10,216 nt of DNA from Kiloniellales bacterium (GTDB lineage Bacteria; Pseudomonadota; Alphaproteobacteria; Kiloniellales; JAKSBE01). Position numbers and translations under genes: made by a program. Below the pieces are notes generated by a model. That model made no database searches. It was not told where the DNA came from and worked only from the letters and a program-made list of their open reading frames with translations. The stretch spans positions 1-10,216 of the forward strand of contig JASJAL010000133.1 of assembly GCA_030067055.1 (NCBI GenBank), given 5' to 3'. This document shows, piece by piece, positions 1 to 6,961 of this stretch; position 1 is the stretch's first letter; each line of letters starts with the position of its first letter.

Positions 1-1178
1 CGCGGGATGTCGTGCCAGGCCAAGACCTCGGACATGCAGGGGTCGATGCGCCGCTCGATGACCAGGGTGTTGGCCTGGGCGGCCTGCTGCAGGTTGGCGA
101 AGTGGCTGCCCTGGATCCGCTTCTGGCGCATCCAGACGAAGCGCGCGTCCATGGTCAGGTTGTAGCCGGTGGTGCCGGCGCAGAACACGACCATGCCGCC
201 GCGCTTCACCACGAAGCAGGAGACCGGGAAGGTGTGCTCGCCCGGGTGCTCGAAGACGAAGTCGACGTCGTTGCCCTTGCCGGTGATCGCCCAGATCGCC
301 TTGCCGAACTTGCGGCACTCCTTCATGTACTCGCCGTAGCCGCCCTGGTCGTTGACCTCGGGCAGGCGGCCCCAGCAGTTGAAGTCCTTCCGGTTGATCA
401 CGCCCTTGGCGCCGAGCTGCAGGACGAAGTCGCGCTTGTCGTCGTCGGAGATGACCCCGATCGCGTTGGCGCCGGCGGTCGCGATGAGCTGGACCGCCAT
501 GGTGCCGAGGCCGCCCGAGCCGCCCCAGACCAGGACGTTGTGGCCGGGCCGTAGGATGTGCGGGCGATGCCCGAAGAGCATGCGGTAGGCGGTCGCCAGG
601 GTTAGGACGTAGCAGCCGCTCTCCTCCCAGGTCAGGTGCCGGGGGCGCGGCATGAGCTGGCGGTCCTGGACCCGGCAGAACTGGGCGAAGGAGCCGTCCG
701 GGGTCTCGTAGCCCCAGATCCGCTGCGAGGGCGAGAACATGGGATCGCCGCCGTTGCACTCCTCGTCGTCGCCGTCGTCCTGGTTGCAGTGCACCACGAC
801 CTCGTCGCCGACCTTGACGCGCTTCACCTTGGAGCCGACCGCCCAGACGATGCCGGAGGCATCCGAGCCGGCGATGTGGTACTCGGCCTTGTGCACGTCG
901 AAGGGCGAGATCGGCAAGCCGAGCGAGGCCCAGACGCCGTTGTAGTTGACCCCCGCGGCCATCACCATGACCAGGACGTCGTGACTGTCCAATTCGGGCG
1001 TGTCGACCACCTCGACCTGCATCGCGTCCTTGGGTTCCGCGTGACGCTCGCGACGGATGGCCCAGGCGTACATTTGCTTGGGCACGTGGCCGAGTGGCGG
1101 GATCTCGCCGACCTCGTAGAGGTCTTTTTTCGCCTGGCCGGCGGTCAGCTCGATGATCTCGGCGGTGTTGTCGGTCAT
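1..1178 (-). CDS. ccr: Crotonyl-CoA carboxylase/reductase (C-terminus beyond window)
   Basis: NADPH-dependent reductive carboxylation of crotonyl-CoA to ethylmalonyl-CoA, the committing step of the ethylmalonyl-CoA pathway, in the cytoplasm. I translated the minus strand from the ATG at 1178; it stays open to the window edge (392 complete codons), while the family is about 430 residues, so roughly the last 35-40 are missing. It is a medium-chain dehydrogenase/reductase. Residues 71-87 contain the family motif AGVNYNGVWASLG, including the Asn (N80) matching the CO2-binding Asn described in Ccr enzymes. Further on are a glycine-rich nucleotide-binding loop (WGGSGGLGTMAVQL) and the family segment FEHPGEHTFPVS. 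An AGAAGGGA ribosome-binding site lies a few bases upstream of the ATG. It diverges from ecm across a shared 291-bp region. Family knowledge separates Ccr from plain crotonyl-CoA reductases and acryloyl-CoA reductases; the motifs and the ecm neighbour favour Ccr. Confidence 0.96.
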   Translation of the reverse strand, partial: MTDNTAEIIELTAGQAKKDLYEVGEIPPLGHVPKQMYAWAIRRERHAEPKDAMQVEVVDTPELDSHDVLVMVMAAGVNYNGVWASLGLPISPFDVHKAEYHIAGSDASGIVWAVGSKVKRVKVGDEVVVHCNQDDGDDEECNGGDPMFSPSQRIWGYETPDGSFAQFCRVQDRQLMPRPRHLTWEESGCYVLTLATAYRMLFGHRPHILRPGHNVLVWGGSGGLGTMAVQLIATAGANAIGVISDDDKRDFVLQLGAKGVINRKDFNCWGRLPEVNDQGGYGEYMKECRKFGKAIWAITGKGNDVDFVFEHPGEHTFPVSCFVVKRGGMVVFCAGTTGYNLTMDARFVWMRQKRIQGSHFANLQQAAQANTLVIERRIDPCMSEVLAWHDIP

Positions 1179-1469
1179 CCCCGTTCCCTTCTCTTGGCGC
1201 CGCTCGGGCCCTTTGCTATGGCGGGCCGTGTAAGCTCGGCAGGTGGTCCTGAAACGCTGCCGGTTCCCGGCTCGGCCGGCAGGTCCCGATCGCAGTGGAC
1301 AGCGATATTGGGCCTTGCTCGCCGTTGCGTTTTGCTTGACTCTTAGCCGCTGGAAGGCTTTTTTGCAACGCACAATGTTTCGGCTTATTACCGTATCGGG
1401 CCTGGGAAAGAAATAAAGTTTCGTTGTGTGGTCAAGTTACGAAACATGCTTGTTTTTTTGAGGTGAGTC
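1179..1469. promoter_or_regulatory. Divergent ccr/ecm control region
   Basis: These 291 bp separate the two divergent start codons and hold no gene. The half nearest ecm is AT-rich compared with the rest of the window. A possible sigma-70-type promoter for ecm is TTGCAA (1363-1368), 17 bp, then TATTAC (1386-1391); each hexamer matches consensus at about four of six positions, so this is weak. TTGCAA is self-complementary, so it could also serve the other strand, but I see no good -10 for ccr. ecm has a clear ribosome-binding site, GAGGTGAG at 1460-1467. The region also contains repeated GTTTCG motifs, described separately. Confidence 0.6.
1375..1447. repeat. Three GTTTCG motifs, candidate operator array
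   Basis: ATGTTTCG occurs at 1375-1382 and its exact reverse complement CGAAACAT at 1440-1447. A third copy, GTTTCGT at 1418-1424, forms a 7-bp inverted repeat with ACGAAAC at 1439-1445, with a 14-bp spacer. The first copy falls inside the spacer of the proposed ecm promoter and the other two lie just downstream of the expected transcription start, which would suit a repressor. The symmetry is visible directly; a role in regulation is inferred. Confidence 0.45.
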
Positions 1470-3497
1470 ATGGCCGACGGAAGCAAGGGGACGCGCCCTG
1501 AGGGGCCAGGGGATGCTGCGACGCGGCGGGATCGGCCCTGGCTGATCCGGACTTATGCCGGGCATTCGACCGCGGCGGCCTCCAACGCCCTCTACCGCCA
1601 GAACCTGGCGCGCGGCCAGACCGGGCTGTCGGTGGCCTTCGACCTGCCGACCCAGACCGGCTACGACTCGGACCACGAGCTGGCCCGCGGCGAGGTCGGC
1701 AAGGTCGGCGTGCCGGTCGGGCACCTGGGCGACATCCGGCAGCTCTTCGAGGGCATCCCGCTGGAGCGGATGAACACCTCCATGACCATCAACGCAACGG
1801 CGCCCTGGCTGCTGGCGCTCTACGTCGCCTGCGCCGAGCAGCAGGGCGTGGCCCGGAACCAGCTTTCCGGCACGACCCAGAACGACATCCTCAAGGAGTA
1901 CCTCTCGCGCGGCACCTACGTCTTTCCGCCGCAGCCCTCGATGAAGCTGACCACCGACGTGATCGCCTTCACCTACCGCGAGATCCCAAAGTGGAATCCG
2001 GTCAACGTCTGCTCCTACCACCTGCAGGAGGCCGGCGCGACGCCGGTCCAGGAGCTGGCCTTCGCGCTGGCCAACGCCCAGGCGATCCTGGATGCGGTGC
2101 GCGCAGCCGGCCAGGTTCCAGCCGAGGACTTCCCCAAGGTGGTCGGACGGATCTCCTTCTTCGTCAACGCCGGGGTGCGCTTCATCACCGAGCTTTGCAA
2201 GATGCGCGCCTTCACCCGGATGTGGGACGAAATCTGCGCCGGCCGCTACGGCGTCGAGGACCCCAAATTCCGGCGCTTCCGCTACGGCGTCCAGGTCAAC
2301 TCCCTGGGCCTGACCGAGCAGCAGCCGGAGAACAACGTCTACCGCATCCTGCTCGAGATGCTGGCCGTGGTCCTGTCCAAGGACGCCCGCGCCCGTGCGG
2401 TGCAGCTGCCGGCCTGGAACGAGGCCCTGGGCCTGCCCCGGCCCTGGGACCAGCAGTGGTCCCTGCGCCTGCAGCAGATCGTCGCCGAGGAAACCGACCT
2501 CCTGGAATACGGCGACATCTTCGAGGGCGCAGGCGAGATCGAGGCCAAGGTCGCCGAGCTGATCGCCGAGGCCGAGGCCGAGCTGGCCCGGATCGAGGAG
2601 CTGGGCGGCGCGGTCGCGGCGGTCGAGGCCTCCTACATGAAGGAGCGCCTGGTCGAGAGCAACGCCCGGCGCCTGGCCGCGATCGAGGCCGGCGAGCAGG
2701 TCGTGGTCGGGGTCAACGCCTACACCGAATCGGAAGCCTCGCCGCTGACCACCGGCGAGGGCGATTTCCTGACCATCGATCCCGCGGTCGAGGCCGAGCA
2801 GGTCGCGGCGCTTCAGGCCTGGCGCGCGGGCCGGGACCCGGCCGCGGTAGGCGCGGCGCTGGAGGCCCTGGGCGCAGCGGCCAAGGAAGACCGCAACATC
2901 ATGGAGCCCTCGATCGCCTGCGCCCACGCCGGGGTCACGACCGGCGAGTGGACCGAGGCGCTGCGCCGGATCTGGGGCGAGTACCGGGCGCCGACCGGGG
3001 TCGGCCGGTCGGTCGGCCTGGGCGCGGACGGCGCCGGGCTGGCGGCGGTGCGCCAGCGGGTCGAGGAGGTCTCCAAGCGGCTCGGCCGGCGGCTCAAGAT
3101 GCTGGTCGGCAAGCCCGGCCTGGACGGCCACTCCAACGGCGCCGAGCAGATCGCGGTGCGCGCCCGCGACGCCGGCTTCGAGGTGGTCTACGAGGGCATC
3201 CGCCTGACCCCGGCGCAGATCGCCGGCGCCGCCCTGGAAGAGGGCGTGCACGTGGTCGGCCTCTCGATCCTCTCCGGCTCCCACGTGCCCCTGGCGCAAG
3301 AGGTGATTCGCCACCTGGGCGCCCAGGGCCTTGGCGAGGTCCCGGTGGTCGCCGGCGGCATCATTCCGCCCGAGGACGCCGCCCTGCTGGCGGAGGCCGG
3401 CATCGCCGCGGTCTACACCCCCAAGGACTACGACCTGACCGCGATCATGGCCGACATCGTCGACATCATCGACCGCAGCCACAAGGAAGCGGCGTAA
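1470..3497 (+). CDS. ecm: Ethylmalonyl-CoA mutase (B12-dependent)
   Basis: Adenosylcobalamin-dependent carbon-skeleton rearrangement of (2R)-ethylmalonyl-CoA to methylsuccinyl-CoA, cytoplasmic. The 675-residue protein has the acyl-CoA mutase TIM-barrel domain at about 25-520. It opens with RTYAGHSTAAASNALYRQNL and continues with GLSVAFDLPTQTGYDSDH and the TMTINATAPWLLALY segment. The C-terminal cobalamin-binding domain (about 540-670) carries the base-off DxHxxG motif as D552, H554 and G557 (LDGHSNG), then GLSILSGSH and VVAGGIIPPED. DLPTQTGYDSDH, rather than the DLATHRGYDSDH form of methylmalonyl-CoA mutase, and the divergent ccr neighbour point to the Ecm subclade, once called MeaA. The ATG at 1470 is chosen for its GAGGTGAG site six bases upstream. 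Both halves of the mutase are on one chain. An alternative name is methylmalonyl-CoA mutase, which I consider unlikely. Confidence 0.96.
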   Translation: MADGSKGTRPEGPGDAATRRDRPWLIRTYAGHSTAAASNALYRQNLARGQTGLSVAFDLPTQTGYDSDHELARGEVGKVGVPVGHLGDIRQLFEGIPLERMNTSMTINATAPWLLALYVACAEQQGVARNQLSGTTQNDILKEYLSRGTYVFPPQPSMKLTTDVIAFTYREIPKWNPVNVCSYHLQEAGATPVQELAFALANAQAILDAVRAAGQVPAEDFPKVVGRISFFVNAGVRFITELCKMRAFTRMWDEICAGRYGVEDPKFRRFRYGVQVNSLGLTEQQPENNVYRILLEMLAVVLSKDARARAVQLPAWNEALGLPRPWDQQWSLRLQQIVAEETDLLEYGDIFEGAGEIEAKVAELIAEAEAELARIEELGGAVAAVEASYMKERLVESNARRLAAIEAGEQVVVGVNAYTESEASPLTTGEGDFLTIDPAVEAEQVAALQAWRAGRDPAAVGAALEALGAAAKEDRNIMEPSIACAHAGVTTGEWTEALRRIWGEYRAPTGVGRSVGLGADGAGLAAVRQRVEEVSKRLGRRLKMLVGKPGLDGHSNGAEQIAVRARDAGFEVVYEGIRLTPAQIAGAALEEGVHVVGLSILSGSHVPLAQEVIRHLGAQGLGEVPVVAGGIIPPEDAALLAEAGIAAVYTPKDYDLTAIMADIVDIIDRSHKEAA

Positions 3498-3766
3498 ACG
3501 GGCTGCTTCCAATTCGTGATCTCGTGATCCGACCTGACCTGTGAGGGCCGGGGCGCTGCGGCTGCCTCTGTGGCAATTGGCACTGCGCCACTGAAACAAA
3601 CGCTCGATTCTAAATCCGGGACACTTCGCGCGCGGCCTGCGGCCGGCGACAGATGGGCGACTCAGCCCGCAGCCGGTGACGCGGTCAGCACCAGCAAAGG
3701 CGTGCGACGACCCCACGGGAGACGGTGAGGAGGATTTCGGAAAACTCGACCGAGAAGAGGTGAACC
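3498..3766. other. Intergenic region ecm to secreted-protein cassette
   Basis: These 269 bp carry no convincing gene. There is no clear intrinsic terminator after ecm. Visible features are the direct repeat TGGCA-AT-TGGCA at 3571-3582, a TGGC/GCCA inverted repeat starting at 3578, and two imperfect copies of a CCGGYGAC-type sequence near 3643 and 3673. A promoter for the downstream genes probably lies here, perhaps near the AT-rich TTCTAAAT at 3608-3615, but no spaced -35/-10 pair is convincing. Confidence 0.4.
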
Positions 3767-4153
3767 ATGCGACGGACGATGAAGGGTGGCTCCTCGAAGC
3801 TCCTGGCCAGCGCGGTCCTGATGCTGCTTGCCTGGCCCCAATCCCAGTCTCTCGCCGAGCAATGGAGCGGCTGCTACGTCGGCAGCGACCTCGTCGGCGG
3901 CCAGGCATTCGCGGCCGTCGGTGCCGAGCGTTACAACAACTGGTTCGAGATCATGGGCCAGATCCAGTCGACCGGAATGGGACGCGTCTACAACTTCAAG
4001 GCAGACGGCCATTCGGGTGCAGGGCGCCTCTACGTCGGGCACGAGTATGAATCCGGCGCCGTCTATGTTCAGATCAGGGATCTTTCCGATCGCCAATTCG
4101 TGCTCGAGGTGGAAGGACACGGCGTCCTGCAACTCAGCAGGACCAGTTGCTGA
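3767..4153 (+). CDS. Small exported protein, unknown function
   Basis: I do not recognise this 128-residue protein. It starts with a typical Sec signal peptide: basic residues at 2-11, a hydrophobic core LLASAVLMLLAW, and a likely cleavage after SLA at residue 30. The mature part, of about 98 residues, is rich in Gly, Tyr and acidic residues and contains alternating beta-like stretches (GRLYVGHEYESGAVYVQI). It has exactly two cysteines, C36 near the mature N-terminus and C128 as the last residue, which suggests a disulfide closing a small beta domain. The ATG at 3767 has AGAGGTG about six bases upstream; Met5 is an alternative without its own site. It is the first of four same-strand genes leading to a metalloprotease. 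Real gene status rests on the signal peptide, the ribosome-binding site and the operon context. Confidence 0.75.
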   Translation: MRRTMKGGSSKLLASAVLMLLAWPQSQSLAEQWSGCYVGSDLVGGQAFAAVGAERYNNWFEIMGQIQSTGMGRVYNFKADGHSGAGRLYVGHEYESGAVYVQIRDLSDRQFVLEVEGHGVLQLSRTSC

Positions 4154-4231
4154 TCCTTCCGGAGCTCGCAAAAAGGGGGCGGCTGGGCCGCAAGAGGGTA
4201 ATTCGCCCCGCCAAGGTTCTGGGGGCCAGAC

Positions 4232-4564
4232 ATGCCGGTTGCTTCGACGAATGAACTTGCCTTCTGGGCCATCGCAATCGTGGCGGTCTACAAGGTCGCG
4301 AGCCTCTTCGTCGGACTGGGTTTCGGCTATATGGGCTACCGGCTCTTCTTGAGCGGCATCGAGAAGCCGGCAGGAGACCTCAAGGCTTCATCGGGCGACA
4401 AGAGCCTGAAGCTGACCCGTGCCGCGCCAGGAACCTTCTTTGCGCTGTTCGGCGCGGGCGTCGTTGCCGTCGCGATCTTTCAGGGCTTCGATATCGAACT
4501 TCCCGGCGTGGCGGGCAGCGTTCTGGAAAGGCTGCCCCTCGATCCACCCATGGCACGCGAATGA
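4232..4564 (+). CDS. Small two-helix membrane protein, unknown function
   Basis: This is a 110-residue protein that I do not recognise. Two hydrophobic segments are visible: about residues 9-40 (LAFWAIAIVAVYKVASLFVGLGFGY begins it) and about 66-85 (GTFFALFGAGVVAVAIF). Between them is a charged loop, EKPAGDLKASSGDKSLKL. It has no cysteine and no cleavable signal peptide, in contrast to its neighbours. The start at 4232 has only a weak G-rich site (GGGGGCC) upstream. The stop TGA overlaps the ATG of the next gene in an ATGA, which implies translational coupling. It probably anchors or assists the exported proteins of the same operon, but that is inference from position only. Confidence 0.72.
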   Translation: MPVASTNELAFWAIAIVAVYKVASLFVGLGFGYMGYRLFLSGIEKPAGDLKASSGDKSLKLTRAAPGTFFALFGAGVVAVAIFQGFDIELPGVAGSVLERLPLDPPMARE

Positions 4565-4881
4565 AACCATCGGTCTTATCTTTGGCCATATTGCTGGCGG
4601 CGACCGCGCCGGGCGTGGCCGACGAGGCGACATCGAGCAACGAGTATCCGAACTACTATGCGGCCAGGGACGCCGCAGAGAGGGGCGATTGTGAGGCGAT
4701 GAACCATCACCTGGATGCCTTTCTTCGGAAACACCCCTATGTGCCGGAGAGGTATCCGGATTTTTACTCAGAGCTGAAGTACGCCAAGAAGCAATGTTCA
4801 CCCGGCTTCGTCGTTCGCGGCGTCGAAGGCGAATCCGAAGGCATCGACCCATTGCCGGAAGATCTGCCCATGACCGAATAG
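4561..4881 (+). CDS. Small exported protein, unknown function
   Basis: A 106-residue protein whose ATG overlaps the preceding stop by four bases (ATGA), so it is probably translationally coupled. It has a short signal peptide (hydrophobic core VLSLAILLAATA) with likely cleavage after GVA at residue 20. The mature chain looks helical at 29-80 (NYYAARDAAERGDCEAMNHH and the following helix), a little like a single tetratricopeptide-type helical hairpin, and ends in an acidic tail (EGESEGIDPLPEDLPMTE). Exactly two cysteines, C44 and C79, bracket the helical part and could form one disulfide. Base composition is low for this window: 4741-4800 holds only 29 G+C of 60. I cannot assign a family. Confidence 0.75.
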   Translation: MKPSVLSLAILLAATAPGVADEATSSNEYPNYYAARDAAERGDCEAMNHHLDAFLRKHPYVPERYPDFYSELKYAKKQCSPGFVVRGVEGESEGIDPLPEDLPMTE

Positions 4882-4945
4882 AGGGCTCGATCGCGCGGGG
4901 ACGATCGGCCCGGACTCCGGCGCAGCAGATTGGGAGAAGGGAAAG

Positions 4946-5932
4946 ATGAGAGTCATTGCGATCCTTTTTTTGCTCCTGACGTCCTGGTCCTCGGCTGTCA
5001 CAGCGGACCCCAAGGTCTATTCGAAGGAGGAACTCGCCGCCGACAGCCAACGCTACCAGCAGAGGTTCGGGTTTCTGCTCGAGAAGGGCCTCTGGGCCTT
5101 CATGACGGCAGAGGAGCAGCGAGCTCTGGGTGGCTTGGTCGTCAAGCATCCCATGCGCGGCAAGGGTGTCTTGACCGTCAGATCACTGGACTTCGACGGC
5201 CGGCCGATGGTCAGGGCGCCGGTGGCCTCGTTGAAATTCATCGAGGACCTGAGCGTAGCTTATGCCTGGCGCTACCAGAACGGCTACAGCCTCGAGCCGA
5301 TGGACGAGTACCTGGCGATCCTGAAACACAGGCCGGAAAAGGAGTTCCCCGGCGGAACAGCGCCAGACCCGCTGTCGGCGCTCGGCGTGCCGCCCAAGAT
5401 CTGGGAGCGCGACCAGCAGGTCGGCGATCTGTCGCTCCGCTTTCGCAACACCGCCTGGGCCTTCATTCTCGCGCACGAACTCGGCCACTTGGCCTTGAAG
5501 CACACGCGGGAGAGCGTTTCGCCAGCGGAGCAGCAGCGCCAGGAGGAGGAGGCCGACGCTTTCGCCGTCGATCTCCTGAGTCGCTCCGATACGATTCCCA
5601 TGGGAATGATCCTCTGGTTCCAGGCGACCGCCGGCTACATGAAGAACCGCTCGGATTTCGCGAGCGATGCAGCCTATTCGGATTGGGTCAGCAAGAGCGC
5701 GACTCATCCTGTCAACGGCAGCAGAATGCGGAAGCTCTCTGCCCTGCTGCAACGCCAGGCCTTGGCGGAGCGCGACGCCAACCGGGCCGACGTCCTGCAG
5801 TTCATTTCGGTTCGCCTCGGCGCCATCGGCGAGATCGTCGAGGACCCGGAAATGCAGCGCTGGTTGAAGCGCTGCGCCGAATCGCGGCGCGTCGAGGACC
5901 TCCGGAGGCTGGAAGATAGGGACTGCTCCTGA
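4946..5932 (+). CDS. Exported M48-like zinc metalloprotease
   Basis: A 328-residue predicted periplasmic gluzincin protease. Residues 1-20 form a signal peptide (IAILFLLLTSW core, cleavage after VTA). The zinc motif is HELGH at 177-181, inside AHELGHLALKH. The third ligand is probably E200 in EEEADAFA (200-207), where E-x-x-A-D matches the M48/Ste24-HtpX pattern. A C-terminal THPxxxxR (T253-R260) is also an M48 signature. Unlike HtpX or Ste24 it has no membrane helices after the signal, and unlike BepA I see no tetratricopeptide tail. The N-terminal 150 residues before the catalytic domain are not recognised. Two cysteines, C310 and C327, sit at the extreme C-terminus. The ATG at 4946 follows GGAGAAGGG. 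It is last in the four-gene cassette, 64 bp after the previous stop. Its substrate is unknown; the small exported neighbours may be substrates, inhibitors or partners. Confidence 0.87.
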   Translation: MRVIAILFLLLTSWSSAVTADPKVYSKEELAADSQRYQQRFGFLLEKGLWAFMTAEEQRALGGLVVKHPMRGKGVLTVRSLDFDGRPMVRAPVASLKFIEDLSVAYAWRYQNGYSLEPMDEYLAILKHRPEKEFPGGTAPDPLSALGVPPKIWERDQQVGDLSLRFRNTAWAFILAHELGHLALKHTRESVSPAEQQRQEEEADAFAVDLLSRSDTIPMGMILWFQATAGYMKNRSDFASDAAYSDWVSKSATHPVNGSRMRKLSALLQRQALAERDANRADVLQFISVRLGAIGEIVEDPEMQRWLKRCAESRRVEDLRRLEDRDCS

Positions 5933-5961
5933 CGATCCGGGCGGAAGGCCGGCGGCATCGC

Positions 5962-6579
5962 TCAAGTGGGCAGGCTGGGCAGGAGGGCTTGGCGGACGTT
6001 GTCGACGGCGACGGCCGCCAGGATCAGCCCCATTACTCGGCTCAAGATGCTGGCGCCTGACCGGCCGATCAGACGGTTGATGAAGCCGGCGCCTAGCATC
6101 AGCAGCAGGGCGGCCAGTATCACCAGGAAGGTCAGGCCCGTCGTCACCGCCTGCTCGGTGATGCTGTAGCGGTTGTTGTCGGTCAGCACGACCACCGCCA
6201 GCATGGCGCCCGGGGAGGCCAAGGAGGGTACCGCCAGAGGGAAGATCGCGACGTCCTCGTGGTGCTTGTCGGCCTCGGCGACTTCGCTTTCGGGTTTGCT
6301 CGGCCCGAAGATCATCTGCAGGGCGAAGAGGAAGAGCACGATCCCGCCGGCGATCTGAAACGAGACCAGGGAGATGCTGAGCGCGTCCAGCAGGATCTGC
6401 CCGACCAGGATGAAGGCGAGCAGGATCGCGGCCGAGACCAGGGCCGCCCGCAACGCGACGCGGCGGCGCTCGCCGTCCGAGAGGGCGGCGGTGACGGCGA
6501 TGAAGACCGGGACCGTGCCGATCGGATCGACCACCACCCAGACCGTGACGAAATCCCGCACGTAGGTCTCGATGGGCAT
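5962..6579 (-). CDS. MarC-family integral membrane protein (UPF0056)
   Basis: A 205-residue inner-membrane protein with about six transmembrane segments (roughly 8-32, 43-65, 68-90, 110-130, 140-165 and 180-200). MarC-family landmarks are VVVDPIGTVPVFIAVT (15-30), the glycine-rich third helix FQIAGGIVLFLFALQMIFG, and FPLAVPSLASPGAM after the charged central loop. The function of the family is not settled; E. coli MarC was once linked to multiple antibiotic resistance, a link later withdrawn. I chose the ATG at 6579 because it has a GGGGGGAGAG site upstream and begins at the usual family N-terminus. The longer reading frame to 6630 adds 17 residues that are simply the antisense of a mutase-gene remnant. 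It is convergent with the protease gene, with 29 bp between the stops. Confidence 0.92.
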   Translation of the reverse strand: MPIETYVRDFVTVWVVVDPIGTVPVFIAVTAALSDGERRRVALRAALVSAAILLAFILVGQILLDALSISLVSFQIAGGIVLFLFALQMIFGPSKPESEVAEADKHHEDVAIFPLAVPSLASPGAMLAVVVLTDNNRYSITEQAVTTGLTFLVILAALLLMLGAGFINRLIGRSGASILSRVMGLILAAVAVDNVRQALLPSLPT

Positions 6580-6589
6580 GGACTCGCTC

Positions 6590-6700
6590 TCCCCCCTGCT
6601 GGCCCAGGCTGCCGTGGCCACGGTGCCCACCCCCTGCGGTCGCGACCTGACTGGGATCTTGGCCGACTTCGTCGACCCTATCCAGAAGGAAGCGGCCTGA
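6590..6700 (+). pseudogene. Remnant of the 3' end of an ethylmalonyl-CoA mutase-like gene
   Basis: The plus-strand frame ending in TGA at 6698-6700 reads as the C-terminus of a B12-dependent mutase. I aligned 6599-6685 with ecm 3387-3473 by hand, codon by codon. 61 of 87 bases and 16 of 29 residues are identical, including the run of T-P, D-L-T, I, A-D, V-D and I positions. Both then end in K-E-A-A and a stop, with three codons missing from the remnant. Nothing upstream of about 6590 matches: the MarC gene starts there on the opposite strand, and its ribosome-binding site lies inside the remnant. An ATG at 6572 or 6578 opens a 40-42 codon frame, but it has no good ribosome-binding site, and the cobalamin motif DxHxxG is gone. 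This looks like the leftover of a duplicated or ancestral mutase gene removed by rearrangement. Confidence 0.7.
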
Positions 6701-6961
6701 GGGCTGGTGAGGTTGCAGGGTCTCCGTTGGGTTCGCGTCGCGGCGCCTTGGCTTCAGGGCTGCCGTCGAGGGCTCTGAGGCATTGCCCCTCGGGGCCGGT
6801 CTGCATATCTTCTGCCGTAACCGAAGTGGGGCCGGGAGCGGGGCCGCAGCAGCGCCCGCCGCCGGCCCCTTCTCTGTCCGCTTGACCCTGCCGCCGGCCG
6901 ACGCGTTTCCGGGAGCTTCGTCATCAACGCCACGATCCTGAACGATCCCGTCTTCAAGCAG
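6701..6961. other. Intergenic region before the membrane protein
   Basis: No gene is visible in these 261 bp beyond the possible N-terminal extension of the membrane protein. They include the GC hairpin at 6828-6869 and an in-frame open stretch from 6821 (after a TAA at 6818-6820) into the next gene. No convincing promoter was found. Confidence 0.4.
6828..6869. terminator. GC-rich hairpin, possible terminator or attenuator
   Basis: GGGGCCGG at 6828-6835 pairs exactly with CCGGCCCC at 6862-6869. A further GCGGG/CCCGC pairing inside extends the stem. On the plus strand it is followed by TTCTCTGT, a poor T-run, so termination is uncertain. It sits about 90 bp before the GTG of the membrane protein and could be the old terminator of the mutase remnant or a leader structure. 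Confidence 0.35.

Noticed and set aside
12..1346. Two plus-strand frames (12-554 and 636-1346) across ccr
   Set aside because: Antisense to ccr, whose minus-strand translation matches the family throughout.
1991..3544. 517-codon plus-strand frame inside ecm
   Set aside because: Out-of-frame shadow of ecm with Arg/Gly-rich translation.
3577..3594. Sigma-54-like TTGGCAC element before the cassette
   Set aside because: The required TTGC half does not follow at the right distance.
1437..3908. 823-codon open frame on the minus strand across ecm
   Set aside because: It is the antisense of a clear mutase gene, with low-complexity Gly/Arg/Asp/Leu-rich translation and no domain; such frames are expected in DNA with this GC bias.
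6580..6630. Seventeen-residue N-terminal extension of MarC
   Set aside because: The added residues are the antisense of the mutase remnant; the ATG at 6579 has a good ribosome-binding site and fits the family N-terminus.
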